Shown one piece after another: positions 54,196-63,132 of a DNA stretch of 64,000 nucleotides. Position 1 is the stretch's first letter. Each line of letters opens with the position of its first letter. The notes under the pieces are model-generated. The model searched no databases, was not told where the DNA came from, and saw nothing but the letters and a program-made list of their open reading frames with translations. The stretch lies in the NCBI RefSeq assembly GCF_900186865.1, contig NZ_LT906480.1, positions 2,746,001-2,810,000 on the forward strand. The letters run 5' to 3'. Source of the stretch: Stenotrophomonas maltophilia. GTDB lineage: Bacteria; Pseudomonadota; Gammaproteobacteria; Xanthomonadales; Xanthomonadaceae. The position numbers and the translations under genes are program-made.

Positions 54196-57100
54196 TCAGA
54201 AGCGCGCGGTGACGCCGAGCTTCAGGGTGCGACCCGGGGCTGGCAGCGTGGACCGCGTGGCTGGATCGACGTAGTAGCGGTTGCCGAGGTTGCTGCCGAC
54301 CAGTTCGACGCTGGCATGCTCGTTGAAGCGCCAGCGCGCATAGGCATCGACGGTGGTGATGTTTCCCCAGGTGAACGGCACGTTCTGCCAGAGCAGGCCG
54401 CTGCCGCCGCTCAGCAGGCGATCACGGTAGGCCTGCAGGTCAGGGTTCTCGTGCCGCCGGTAGTGCACGATGCGGCTGCCCAGCTCCAGGCGCTCATCGA
54501 ACAGGCGCGTGCCCAGCGACCCGTTGATCGACAGCCTGGGAATGGCCTGGGTCAGCAGGTAGCCACCGACGAAACCATCCTGCACGCAGTTCGGAACCAG
54601 GCCGCGGTTCGCGTCCAGGAGCACCGCCGTGCTCTCGTCACACACCTCGTTTTCCAGCGTGCGGGTGATGCCCAGATCGGTGAAGAAGCGCCGGTTGTCG
54701 AAGCGGGCCTGCAGTTCGATACCACGGATGGTCTGCTTGTCGACGTTGTCGAACAGGAAGTTGCCATCGCGTTCGATCACGTCACGGGTCTTGTGCACGT
54801 AGTACGCCAGCTTGACGTCGGCATCGGCGGTGTTGCCGAACAGGGCCGACAGGTTGTGCACGTAGCCCACCTCGTAGTTGTAGGCGTGCTCGGGCTTGAG
54901 CGCATGCAGCGGATTGAGGCTGCCGGAGAAGGCGATGGTGCTTTCGAACATGCTCGGGAAGCGCACCGCTTCGCTGTAACGCACGTAGGCACGGGCGGCC
55001 GGGGACAGGTGTGCAGTGGCCGAGAAGGTCGGCAGCCAGGCATGGTCGCGGCGGCGGCTGTTGCGTCCATCGACCGGCTGCGACTGTACGCTGTTGCCGA
55101 TGTTGCAGACCTGGTCGCTGCCGGCGAACACCGGCTTCACGCCGGGAATGGCCGCCACTTCGCCATTGAGGCAGGGATTGCCGGCGCGGGTGTAGTTGCC
55201 ATCGGCATCGGGCAGCCAGGGCCGCGTGTACCGGACCGGACGCGGCGTCTCGTACGGTGCCAGCAACGCACGGATGCTGTCGTCGATGAACCAGCCCATG
55301 CCGCGCTTTTCCCATACGGCGCGGCGTGCTTCCAGCGCGTCGATGCGGGCCTGCAGATTGGCGGGACGGGGCGGCAATTCGTTCACGGTGTACTGCGCTT
55401 CCTTGCCACCTACGCCCTTGGTCAGCAGCTCGGGGTGCGCCTCGAGGAAATCGTCGAAGGCCCAGTAGCGGCTGTAGCGCACGCCTGCATTGAGGGTGAG
55501 GAAGTCGAGCGGCCGCCACTCCAGGGTCAGGTAGCCTTCACCCTCCTGGCGGCGCCCGGCACGCGGGAACATGCGCCAGCCATCGGTGGTGCCGAAGTAC
55601 GGATCGCGGGACCCCAGCTTCTCGTACTGCCAGTTGCCGCCCACAGTCAGGTCCAGGGTCGAATGCAGCGCGAAGCGGTTGCTCAGGATCAGGCCGGTGC
55701 GGTCATTGCGCGCGTTGGCCAGCGCGGTATTGCGCAGGATCGGGCTGGCGTCCGGATTCCATGCCGGATTACCCACTGCGAAGTTCGGGAAGCCGCCAGC
55801 GCTGTAGGTATCGCTTTCCGTTTCCGTGCGCCACAGGTTGGCGTACAGGTCCAGCCAACGACTGCCGGCGGGCTGGAAACGGTATTCCAGGTTCCACGCA
55901 TCCGAATCGACCCGGCTGAGCGGCCACTGGATGCGGCCGTAGTCGGGGGCCGACAGGATGCGAGACGGCATGATCTCGCCGTAGTGCGACAGCGTGCGCC
56001 GCCAGGTCGCCTTCAACTGCTGGTCATCGTTGATCTGCCAGCTGCCTTTGACCAGCCAGGACTCCTGTTCGCTGGAGGTATTGGGCACTTCATCGCCGGG
56101 CTTGAAGTAGCGCGCCAGCGTGGTGATGTAGTCGATGCCCTGGTACTCGAACTGCTCGCGCTGGTCCTGTTCGTAGTAGGCGCTGCCCTGGGTCCCGGAG
56201 AAGTAGTTGCCGCGCTTGCGCCAGGCGTAGGCGGCCATCAGGTCGACGTTGTCGCCACGCACGCCCAGCGCCAGGCGCCAGGCCTGGTCCTCGCCATCGA
56301 AGGGATTGTTGCCACTGCGCGATTTCACCGGCACCACCAGGGTGCGGTCGTCGTAGGGTGAGTTCGGCGAGCCCTGCGGGAAGCCCGGCACGGTGCGGTA
56401 ATCCTCGCCGGTGTGCAGCCGCGGCAGGCGCGGCGCCACCGCATTGCTGCTGCCTTCGATCTTCAGCTCCCCGCCGAAGCGCTCGCCGGCAGCGACGATG
56501 TCATCGACGTCGATGGTCTTGATCACCAGCGCGCCACCGATCCCGCTGTGCACATCGCGCACCAGCCCTGGCCCCTTGATGACCTGGATGCCACCAATCA
56601 GGTTGGGATCGATGTAGTTGCGGTTGCTGACGCCGTTGTAGCCACGCCAGACAGTGAGCGCCTGTTCGCCGCCGTCGATGCTGACCGGCACCCGCCCGGG
56701 CCCCTGGATGCCACGGATGTTGACGTCCAGCGCGCCGCTGTTGCGCGCATCGCCACTGAACACGCCGACCAGATCCTTGACCACGTCGGCCGGATTGGAG
56801 CCTCGGTAACGCTCCACCCGGTCGCGCCCCGAATACGCCGTGGTCATGTCCAGCGCGAACACATCGTCGTAGCCACGCCGATCGCGGGCCTCACCCCCTT
56901 CCGACTGAAGGCGACCGGCCACGTCCAGTGTTTCGGTCACCCGCACCCCTTCCCCTTCACCCGCCTCCGCTGCGGCCCGCAGGCTCCAGGTTCCGTCCAT
57001 GCCGCGCTGCGCGCGTACGCCGCTGCCGCGCAACAGCTGTTGCAGCGCCTGCATCTGGCTGTACTCACCCTTCACTGCGCTGGAGCGGCGGCCGTCCACC

Positions 57101-57318
57101 AGGTCGCTGCGGAACACCACCTGCACATCGGCCTGGCGGCCAAAAGCGCGTACGGCATCAGCCAGCGGCTGCTCCGGAATGGTGTACTGGCGCACCGGCG
57201 CGACGATCGCCGGCTGCGCCTGCACGGCCGGCACCCAGGCCAGCGGCAGCAATGCGGTGGAAACAGCCAGGGCCAGAGCGGTGGCGCGACGATGACAGGC
57301 GGACGCCGTGGACGGCAT
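54196..57318 (-). CDS. Large TonB-dependent receptor with STN domain (hemophore-receptor-like)
   Basis: 1040 residues. Signal peptide ends near residue 34; STN signalling domain about 43-112 (YTIPEQPLADAVRAFGRQADVQVVF); plug about 155-275 (NIRGIQGPGRVPVSIDG, GGIQVIKGPG); long-loop barrel ending LKLGVTARF. The barrel contains RFPSMFEST and NPLHALKPEHAYNYEVGYV, in the place of the FRAP/NPNL-type motif of heme receptors, and several Cys pairs in extracellular loops. With Slam and the hemophilin-like protein it forms an HphR-like set; STN links it to the FecR-like protein at 57501. Confidence 0.87.
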   Translation of the reverse strand: MPSTASACHRRATALALAVSTALLPLAWVPAVQAQPAIVAPVRQYTIPEQPLADAVRAFGRQADVQVVFRSDLVDGRRSSAVKGEYSQMQALQQLLRGSGVRAQRGMDGTWSLRAAAEAGEGEGVRVTETLDVAGRLQSEGGEARDRRGYDDVFALDMTTAYSGRDRVERYRGSNPADVVKDLVGVFSGDARNSGALDVNIRGIQGPGRVPVSIDGGEQALTVWRGYNGVSNRNYIDPNLIGGIQVIKGPGLVRDVHSGIGGALVIKTIDVDDIVAAGERFGGELKIEGSSNAVAPRLPRLHTGEDYRTVPGFPQGSPNSPYDDRTLVVPVKSRSGNNPFDGEDQAWRLALGVRGDNVDLMAAYAWRKRGNYFSGTQGSAYYEQDQREQFEYQGIDYITTLARYFKPGDEVPNTSSEQESWLVKGSWQINDDQQLKATWRRTLSHYGEIMPSRILSAPDYGRIQWPLSRVDSDAWNLEYRFQPAGSRWLDLYANLWRTETESDTYSAGGFPNFAVGNPAWNPDASPILRNTALANARNDRTGLILSNRFALHSTLDLTVGGNWQYEKLGSRDPYFGTTDGWRMFPRAGRRQEGEGYLTLEWRPLDFLTLNAGVRYSRYWAFDDFLEAHPELLTKGVGGKEAQYTVNELPPRPANLQARIDALEARRAVWEKRGMGWFIDDSIRALLAPYETPRPVRYTRPWLPDADGNYTRAGNPCLNGEVAAIPGVKPVFAGSDQVCNIGNSVQSQPVDGRNSRRRDHAWLPTFSATAHLSPAARAYVRYSEAVRFPSMFESTIAFSGSLNPLHALKPEHAYNYEVGYVHNLSALFGNTADADVKLAYYVHKTRDVIERDGNFLFDNVDKQTIRGIELQARFDNRRFFTDLGITRTLENEVCDESTAVLLDANRGLVPNCVQDGFVGGYLLTQAIPRLSINGSLGTRLFDERLELGSRIVHYRRHENPDLQAYRDRLLSGGSGLLWQNVPFTWGNITTVDAYARWRFNEHASVELVGSNLGNRYYVDPATRSTLPAPGRTLKLGVTARF

Positions 57319-57452
57319 GGACAGGAACTCCTCAAGCGGGGCGGGACCACGGGCACGTCCGGTGCCGGTGGCATGTCTGGCTTGAGGAGAAACGGTGTTT
57401 CGCTCTGGCTATACCTCTATAGACAGCGGGGCACTGCAGTTGCCCACGGTTC

Positions 57453-57470
57453 TTTCATGTTTTTTTCATG
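57453..57470. promoter_or_regulatory. A-tract and 11-bp-spaced TTTCATG repeat upstream of the receptor
   Basis: TTTCATG occurs at 57453 and 57464 with a run of seven Ts between. On the minus strand this gives CATGAAAA…CATGAAAG about 135 bp before the receptor start, in an otherwise GC-rich gap of 182 bp after the FecR-like gene. A promoter UP element or the ECF-sigma-dependent promoter is plausible. Confidence 0.35.
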
Positions 57471-57500
57471 CGACCCGTTCATCCGGGTGCTGGGCGGGCC

Positions 57501-58457
57501 TCACCACAGCACCAGCGCGCCGCCGGGCAAGCGCTGCACGCGCAGTCCCGCCTGTGCGGCCACCGCGTAAATGGCGGTCTCCGGCTGTTGCAGGTGGAAC
57601 AGGCCACTGACCCGTACGCTTGCGCCCTGCCCGCCCAGTACCCAGACCGGAGCACGCCGGTAGCGCGCCAGATTGGCGATGGCCTGCGCGGCGGGCTGAT
57701 CGTCGATCACTACCTCGCCACGCCGCCATGGCGCCATGGCATCCGGATCGGCCTGCCGCAGCGGCTGCAGCCAGCGACCGTCACGGAACACCCGTGCCTG
57801 CCCCGCATGCAGGCGCTGTACGCTGCCATCGCCCGGACGCACGTCGACCACACCCTCGCTGACCTGGGTGGTGACCGTGGTATCCAGCATCGACACACTG
57901 AAGGCGGTACCGATTTCACGGACCAGGCCGCCCGCCGCCTCGACCTGGAACGGTCGCGCCTCATGGGCCACCTGGAACCAGGCCTGGCCGCGCAGCAGGC
58001 GCAGGTGCCGCTGCTGGCCATCGAACGCAACCGCCAATGCGGTGCCCGCATCGAGTACGGCGGTGCTGCCGTCCTCCAGCTGCACCACGCGCGGTGCATC
58101 GCTGCTGCGCAGGTCACCGCGTGCCAGCAACAGCGCGTGTGGCGCAGCGGCAACCATCAGCACCACTGCGGCTGCACTGGCCAGCAGCCACGGCAGGCGC
58201 CGACGCGGTGCGATCGGGCGCAACCCTTGGCGATCAGCCGTCAACCCGGGCAGCGCGGCCAGCACGTCGGGCCCGGCGGCATCCAACCCTTGCCAGAAGG
58301 CCTGCTGCTGGCGCCAGGCCAGCGCATGGCGCGGATCGGCCTGCAGCCAGCGCTGCAGGGTTCGTTGCTGGCGTTCCGGCAGCGGGCCTGCACTGCACTG
58401 GATCACCCAGCGCAACGCCTGCCTGGCCTGACGCGGCGAGGGTTCGGACGTGGTCAT
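57501..58457 (-). CDS. FecR-like sigma regulator of the Slam locus
   Basis: 318 residues from ATG 58457. N-terminal DUF4880-type anti-sigma part (ALRWVIQCSAGPLPERQQRTLQRWL, HALAWRQQQAFW), one membrane helix (LPWLLASAAAVVLMVAAAPHALLLA, about 115-138), then the FecR domain (VVQLEDGSTAVLDAGTALAVAF) and a C-terminal STN-like fold (GEVVIDDQPAAQAIANLARY). Transmits receptor occupancy to the ECF sigma factor encoded 85 bp upstream. Confidence 0.88.
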   Translation of the reverse strand: MTTSEPSPRQARQALRWVIQCSAGPLPERQQRTLQRWLQADPRHALAWRQQQAFWQGLDAAGPDVLAALPGLTADRQGLRPIAPRRRLPWLLASAAAVVLMVAAAPHALLLARGDLRSSDAPRVVQLEDGSTAVLDAGTALAVAFDGQQRHLRLLRGQAWFQVAHEARPFQVEAAGGLVREIGTAFSVSMLDTTVTTQVSEGVVDVRPGDGSVQRLHAGQARVFRDGRWLQPLRQADPDAMAPWRRGEVVIDDQPAAQAIANLARYRRAPVWVLGGQGASVRVSGLFHLQQPETAIYAVAAQAGLRVQRLPGGALVLW

Positions 58458-58542
58458 GGTTGTGGCCTGCCGCACCGCGAGCGGGTGCGCCTTCCTCTTG
58501 TGACAACGGCGGGCGCGATCTGCCCACGGCAATCGCCGCTCA

Positions 58543-59043
58543 TCAATGCATTCCCTGCTGGTGCTGCTGGATCAACAGTGCCGCGCGCAGCACGTGCTTG
58601 CCGACCAGGCTCTTGGAAATACCCAGCCGGGTGGCGATCTCGCGCTCGCTCAGGCCCAGGTAGCGGTTGAGCACGAAGCACTCACGCACCTGCGCCGGCA
58701 GCGCGAGGATGGTCCTGGTGATCTCGCGCAGTTGTGCCTGGTCCAGCGCATGCGCCTCGCCGTCGTGGCCCGCCTCGGCCATGTCGAGGGCGTACTCGGC
58801 CATCGCCCGCCGCTCGCGGGCGTCGGACTGGCTGCGGTTGAGCGCGTGATGGTAGGCCATCCGGTACAGATAGCCGCGCGGCTCCAGGATGGGCGGATCG
58901 CCGGGCACGCTGCTGGCCTTCAGGTACAGGTTCTGCAGGGTGTCCTCGGTACTGGCCGGGTCGAGATAGCGCGCGATGAAGCGAGACAACGCACGGCGCT
59001 CGCGGATCAGCAGCTCGACCAGCGCCAGGGCATTGGGAGACAT
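58543..59043 (-). CDS. ECF sigma factor (FecI-like) of the Slam locus
   Basis: 166 residues from ATG 59043. Sigma-2 (LIRERRALSRFIARYL, YHHALNRSQSDARERR) and sigma-4 (LGLSEREIATRLGISKSLVGKHV) regions. First gene of the ECF sigma / FecR / receptor / hemophilin / Slam series, all on the minus strand. Probable client promoter: upstream of the receptor. No clear Fur box was seen in front of it. Confidence 0.88.
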   Translation of the reverse strand: MSPNALALVELLIRERRALSRFIARYLDPASTEDTLQNLYLKASSVPGDPPILEPRGYLYRMAYHHALNRSQSDARERRAMAEYALDMAEAGHDGEAHALDQAQLREITRTILALPAQVRECFVLNRYLGLSEREIATRLGISKSLVGKHVLRAALLIQQHQQGMH

Positions 59044-59146
59044 AGGTGCCAAGGCCGGACCGGGGAATGATGGGCGTGATGGCGACGGTCCGGACGTGGA
59101 TTGTGGGCTGCACGGCCGCAGGCGGCAAGCCGCGGCCGAGAGCTTC

Positions 59147-59207
59147 ATCCACGCATGGCGTGGATCTACCAAGGCGCAGGTCCAGTAGATCCACGCCATG
59201 CGTGGAT
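59147..59207. repeat. SMAG head-to-head dimer
   Basis: Reverse copy ATCCACGC-ATG-GCGTGGATCTAC (59147-59169) and forward copy GTAGATCCACGC-CAT-GCGTGGAT (59185-59207) can form one long stem. It lies between the ECF sigma promoter and the LysR gene end. Confidence 0.85.
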
Positions 59208-59214
59208 GGAAGAG

Positions 59215-60141
59215 TTAGGGTTCCTCCAGCGCCTCGAAGCGTTCGGCGAGGTAATCGATCAGTGCACGCACCGCCGGCAACAGGCCGCGTCGCGACGGGA
59301 ACACCGCGTGCACGATGCCGTGCTTGGGCACCCACTCCGGCAGCACCGGCACCAGCGCGCCACTGGCCAGTTCGTCACTGATCATCATCCGCGGCAGCAT
59401 CAGCAACCCCACCCCGGCCACCGCAGCGGTGCGCAACGCGATCATGTCATCGCTGACCAGCCGCGGGCGATGATGCACGCTGGCCAGCACGTCGCCCGGC
59501 CCGGTGTATTCCCATACATGCTGCTGGCTGGGCGATGCCAGATCGACGGTCGGCATCATCGCCAGGTCGGCCGGCACCTGCGGCGTGCCCAGCCGCTGCA
59601 GCAGCGCCGGACTGGCACTGGTACACCAGACCCGACGCGCCAGCACGCGTACCACCAGGTCGCTGTCCTCCAGTGGCGGCGGCCGCACGCGGATCGCCAC
59701 GTCCACACCCTCGCCCACCACGTCGACGCGCCGGTTGGTGGCGTCCAGCTGCACCGTCACCTGCGGGTGCTGGGCCAGGAAGTCGGCCAGCATCGGGCCG
59801 ATGCGCGCATGCAGGATCGCGATCGGGCACGCCAGGCGGATCGTGCCGCGCGGCTCGGCGCGCGACATCGCAATCGCTTCTTCGGCCGCTTCGGCTTCGA
59901 CCAGCATCGCCTTGCAGTGGCGGTAGTAGTCCTGGCCGACCTCGGTGACCGAGAAACGCCGGGTCGAGCGCTGGATCAGGCGCACGCCCAACCGTTCCTC
60001 CAGCAGCGCGATGCGCCGGCTCAGTTTCGACTTCGGCATGGCCAGCGCCCGGCCGGCCTGCGAGAAGCCGCCGTGCTCGACCACCATGGCGAAGTAGAAC
60101 AGGTCGTTGAGGTCGCAACGGCGGATATCAGCGATGAACAT
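59215..60141 (-). CDS. LysR-family regulator divergent from pirin
   Basis: 308 residues from ATG 60141 (AGGAG 9 bp upstream). HTH at LNDLFYFAMVVEHGGFSQAG and LAMPKSKLSRRIALLEERLG; effector domain with LACPIAILHARIGPMLADFL. Very similar in kind to regulators beside pirin genes in proteobacteria. Divergent from the pirin gene; probably controls the pirin / two hydrolases / OsmC group. Confidence 0.88.
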   Translation of the reverse strand: MFIADIRRCDLNDLFYFAMVVEHGGFSQAGRALAMPKSKLSRRIALLEERLGVRLIQRSTRRFSVTEVGQDYYRHCKAMLVEAEAAEEAIAMSRAEPRGTIRLACPIAILHARIGPMLADFLAQHPQVTVQLDATNRRVDVVGEGVDVAIRVRPPPLEDSDLVVRVLARRVWCTSASPALLQRLGTPQVPADLAMMPTVDLASPSQQHVWEYTGPGDVLASVHHRPRLVSDDMIALRTAAVAGVGLLMLPRMMISDELASGALVPVLPEWVPKHGIVHAVFPSRRGLLPAVRALIDYLAERFEALEEP

Positions 60142-60292
60142 GGGGCGATCTCCTGTGGCGCAAGGCGCGCACCCATTGTTCACCAGATAGGACTATGACG
60201 GCAAATATTGGCGTCTACCGGCCCAATTGTCGCGGCGATATCGTCTCCTGCAACGAAGAACAGCGGCCGGCAGCCCCGGCCAGGAGATGGCC

Positions 60293-61159
60293 ATGAAGCG
60301 TGTCACCGGTACTTATAGCGCCCCGCGCCCGCACTGGGTGGGCGACGGATTCCCCGCCCGCTCGATGTTTTCCTACAACACCCACGGCCAGCACCTGAGC
60401 CCGTTCCTGCTGCTGGACTACGCCGGCCCTTATACCTTCGCCCCCAGCGATACCCCGCGCGGGGTCGGCCAGCATCCGCATCGCGGTTTCGAGACCGTCA
60501 CCATCGTCTATGAGGGCGAGGTCGCCCACCGCGATTCAACCGGCGCCGGCGGCACCATCGGCCCGGGTGACGTGCAGTGGATGACCGCGGCCTCCGGCAT
60601 CCTCCACGAGGAGTTCCACACACCGGAGTTCAGCAAGCGGGGCGGCACGCTGGACATGGTCCAGCTGTGGGTGAACCTGCCCGCGCAGGACAAGATGGGT
60701 GCACCGGGCTACCAGACCCTGCTCGACGCACAGATCCCCTCGGTTGAACTGCCTGAAGGCGCCGGCCGCGTGCGTATCATCGCCGGTCGCTTCGACGGTC
60801 ATGCCGGCCCGGCCCGCACCCACACGCCGATGAATGTCTGGGACATCCGCCTGCGGCAGGGCCACCACGCCGAACTGCCGGTGGCCGATGGCCGCACGCT
60901 GGCGCTGGTGGTGCTGAAGGGCACGGTGCGGATCAACGGCGGCCAGCCGGTCGGCGAGGCACAGCTGGTCACCTTCGACCGCAGCGGCGAGGACGTGTTC
61001 GTCGACGCCGACAGCGACGCCACCGTGCTGCTGCTCAGCGGTGAACCGATCGACGAGCCGGTGGTGGGCTATGGCCCGTTCGTGATGAACAGCCAGGCCG
61101 AGATCGCGCAGGCGGTCAACGACTTCAACAGCGGCCGCTTCGGCCAGATCGCGCACTGA
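60293..61159 (+). CDS. Pirin-family protein
   Basis: 288 residues from ATG 60293 (AGGAG six bases upstream; ATG 60287 alternative). Double cupin. Metal ligands in the N-terminal cupin: His61 and His63 in GQHPHRGFETV, His105 and Glu107 in GILHEEFH. Some bacterial pirins are quercetinases; others bind partner proteins. Starts a run of small stress or catabolic genes under a divergent LysR. Confidence 0.9.
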   Translation: MKRVTGTYSAPRPHWVGDGFPARSMFSYNTHGQHLSPFLLLDYAGPYTFAPSDTPRGVGQHPHRGFETVTIVYEGEVAHRDSTGAGGTIGPGDVQWMTAASGILHEEFHTPEFSKRGGTLDMVQLWVNLPAQDKMGAPGYQTLLDAQIPSVELPEGAGRVRIIAGRFDGHAGPARTHTPMNVWDIRLRQGHHAELPVADGRTLALVVLKGTVRINGGQPVGEAQLVTFDRSGEDVFVDADSDATVLLLSGEPIDEPVVGYGPFVMNSQAEIAQAVNDFNSGRFGQIAH

Positions 61160-61169
61160 TCGTTTCAAT

Positions 61170-61191
61170 GCGGCGGGCATTGGCCCGCCGC
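61170..61191. terminator. Hairpin between pirin and the first hydrolase
   Basis: Perfect 9-bp arms GCGGCGGGC and GCCCGCCGC around ATTG, 11 bp after the pirin stop. No T-run; may attenuate or process the transcript. Confidence 0.5.
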
Positions 61192-61231
61192 ACCTTCCGG
61201 GCCATCGCCCACCTTCTCCAGGAGACTGACC

Positions 61232-61912
61232 ATGAGTACCCCCGCCAACTTCAACGGTGCCCGCCCGGTGATCGATCCGGACAACGCCGCGATGCTGCTG
61301 ATCGACCATCAGAGCGGCCTGTTCCAGACCATCGGTGACATGCCGTTCACCAGCGTGCGCGCCCACGCCACCGCGCTGGCGAAGATGGCCACGCTGGCAA
61401 AGATGCCAGTGATCACCACCGCCTCTGTTCCGCAGGGCCCGAACGGCCCGCTGATCCCGGAGATCCACGACGCGGCCCCGCATGCCCAGTACGTGGCACG
61501 CAAGGGTGAGATCAACGCCTGGGACAACCCGGAATTCGTTGCCGCGGTGAAGGCCACCGGCCGCAAGCAGCTGATCATTGCCGGCACCATCACCAGCGTG
61601 TGCATGGCCTTCCCGTCGATCGCCGCCGTTGCCGATGGCTACCAGGTGTTCGCAGTCATCGACGCGTCCGGCACCTACTCGAAGATGGCCGAGGAGATCA
61701 CCCTGGCCCGCGTGGTGCAGGCAGGCGTGGTGCCGATGGACACCGCCGCGGTGGCCTCGGAGATCCAGCGCACCTGGAACCGCGACGATGCCCAGCAGTG
61801 GGCCGAGGTCTACACGAAGATCTTCCCGAACTACCAGCTGCTGATCGAAAGCTACCTGAAGGCGCAGGACGTGCAGAAGAACCACGAACAGCTGGATTCG
61901 CAGCGCAGCTGA
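61232..61912 (+). CDS. YcaC-related isochorismatase-fold hydrolase
   Basis: 226 residues. Cysteine-hydrolase triad visible: Asp25 (LLIDHQSGLF), a Lys in the mid-part (KATGRKQLII) and Cys124 in GTITSVCMAFPS. YcaC-like proteins form octamers; substrate not established. A second member of the same fold follows 54 bp downstream. Confidence 0.87.
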   Translation: MSTPANFNGARPVIDPDNAAMLLIDHQSGLFQTIGDMPFTSVRAHATALAKMATLAKMPVITTASVPQGPNGPLIPEIHDAAPHAQYVARKGEINAWDNPEFVAAVKATGRKQLIIAGTITSVCMAFPSIAAVADGYQVFAVIDASGTYSKMAEEITLARVVQAGVVPMDTAAVASEIQRTWNRDDAQQWAEVYTKIFPNYQLLIESYLKAQDVQKNHEQLDSQRS

Positions 61913-61965
61913 GTGGCCTTCGTGCCGGCCAGTCGCCGGCTCCCCCCCTGAACAGGAGACCCACC

Positions 61966-62607
61966 ATGTCCAGTGAACCGATCCGCGACCCGGTCAGCGA
62001 TCATCTGCTGACCCCGCAGAATTCCGCCTTCATCATCATCGACTACCAGCCGGTGCAGGTGAACTCCATCGCCTCGATGGACCGCCAGTTGCTGGTCAAC
62101 AACATCGTCGGCACCGCCAAAGCCGCCGTCGCCTATGGTTTGCCGATCGTGCATTCGACGGTGAACGTCAAGACCGGCCTGAACAAGCCGCCGATTCCGC
62201 AGCTGCGCAAGGTGCTGGGTGACTACCCCACCTACGACCGCACCACCATCAACTCCTGGGAGGACGTCGAGTTCCGCAAGGCGGTGGAAGCCACCGGCCG
62301 CCGCAAGCTGATCATGACCGCGCTGTGGACCGAGGCGTGCCTGACTTTCCCGGCCCTGGATGCGTTGAAGGAAGGCTATGAGGTGTATGTGGTGGTCGAC
62401 GCCGTCGGCGGCACCTCGCTGGCCGCGCACGATGCGGCGCTGCGCCGCATCGAACAGGCCGGTGGCCAGCTGATCAGCGTGCCACAGCTGTTCTGCGAGC
62501 TGCAGCGCGACTGGGCCCGTTCGGAAACGGTGCCGGCCTTCATGAACCTCTTCATTGAAACCGGGGGTACGGCAGGCATCCAGTTCTCGTACGATCGTAC
62601 CGAGTGA
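61966..62607 (+). CDS. Second isochorismatase-fold cysteine hydrolase
   Basis: 213 residues with AGGAG before the ATG. Asp26 (IIIDYQPVQVN), Lys in GRRKLIM and Cys125 in LWTEACLTFPAL form the catalytic set. It is a diverged paralogue of the gene before it. Followed by a strong intrinsic terminator. Confidence 0.86.
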   Translation: MSSEPIRDPVSDHLLTPQNSAFIIIDYQPVQVNSIASMDRQLLVNNIVGTAKAAVAYGLPIVHSTVNVKTGLNKPPIPQLRKVLGDYPTYDRTTINSWEDVEFRKAVEATGRRKLIMTALWTEACLTFPALDALKEGYEVYVVVDAVGGTSLAAHDAALRRIEQAGGQLISVPQLFCELQRDWARSETVPAFMNLFIETGGTAGIQFSYDRTE

Positions 62608-62613
62608 TTGGAT

Positions 62614-62645
62614 GGCGGCGCCGGTCCTGGCCGGCGCCGCCTTTT
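62614..62645 (+). terminator. Intrinsic terminator
   Basis: Perfect 11-bp stem GGCGGCGCCGG (62614-62624) / CCGGCGCCGCC (62631-62641), loop TCCTGG, then TTTT. Located 7 bp after the second hydrolase stop; the best rho-independent terminator in the window. Confidence 0.85.
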
Positions 62646-62691
62646 GGAGCAGTCGAGCATGGCTCGACGCCACAGATAGATGGAGAACGTG

Positions 62692-63090
62692 ATGGCCTAC
62701 GCACGCATTGTTTCAACCGCCGACAACTACCTGCACCACATCAGCAATGGCACATTCGCTGTGGATGCGGACGAGCCCGCCTCACTGGGCGGCCAGGGCA
62801 AGGGCTTCGCACCGTTCGACCTGTACCTGGCCTCGCTGGCGGCGTGCACCGCCATCACCCTGCGCATGTACGCGCAGCGCAAGGGCTGGAAACTGGGCGA
62901 GTTCCATGCCGAGCTGCGTTCGGAACGTGACGCGGATGGTCGCTTCCATGTGCACCGCGTGCTGCATGCCAGCGCCGAGCTGAGCGATGCGCAGTGGCAG
63001 CGGTTGCTGGAGGTGGTGGAAAAGACCCCGGTGACCCTGGTGATGCGCGAGGGTGCGCGCATCACCAGTGAGCGTGGGGCTGCAGCGTAA
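62692..63090 (+). CDS. OsmC-like protein with a single conserved cysteine
   Basis: 132 residues from ATG 62692 (GGAG just upstream). OsmC/Ohr fold: LGGQGKGFAPFDLYLASLAACTAITLRMYAQRKGW. Cys52 sits at the peroxidatic position, but the second conserved Cys is replaced (EKTPVTLVM instead of CPV), so a classic two-Cys peroxidase cycle is unlikely. Resembles YhfA-like members. A palindrome GTCGAGC-ATG-GCTCGAC lies at 62652-62668. Confidence 0.82.
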   Translation: MAYARIVSTADNYLHHISNGTFAVDADEPASLGGQGKGFAPFDLYLASLAACTAITLRMYAQRKGWKLGEFHAELRSERDADGRFHVHRVLHASAELSDAQWQRLLEVVEKTPVTLVMREGARITSERGAAA

Positions 63091-63094
63091 CCCC

Positions 63095-63117
63095 ATCCAC
63101 GCATGGCGTGGATCTAC
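63095..63117. repeat. Reverse SMAG element
   Basis: ATCCACGC-ATG-GCGTGGAT-CTAC, followed by a GTAG at 63119. It separates the convergent OsmC-like and 63133 genes. Confidence 0.75.
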
Positions 63118-63132
63118 TGTAGAGGCGAAAGC

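Noticed and set aside
51785..56361. Long plus-strand open frames opposite the Slam, client and receptor genes
   Set aside because: Their translations show no domain or signal peptide, while the minus-strand proteins are clear family members with ribosome sites.
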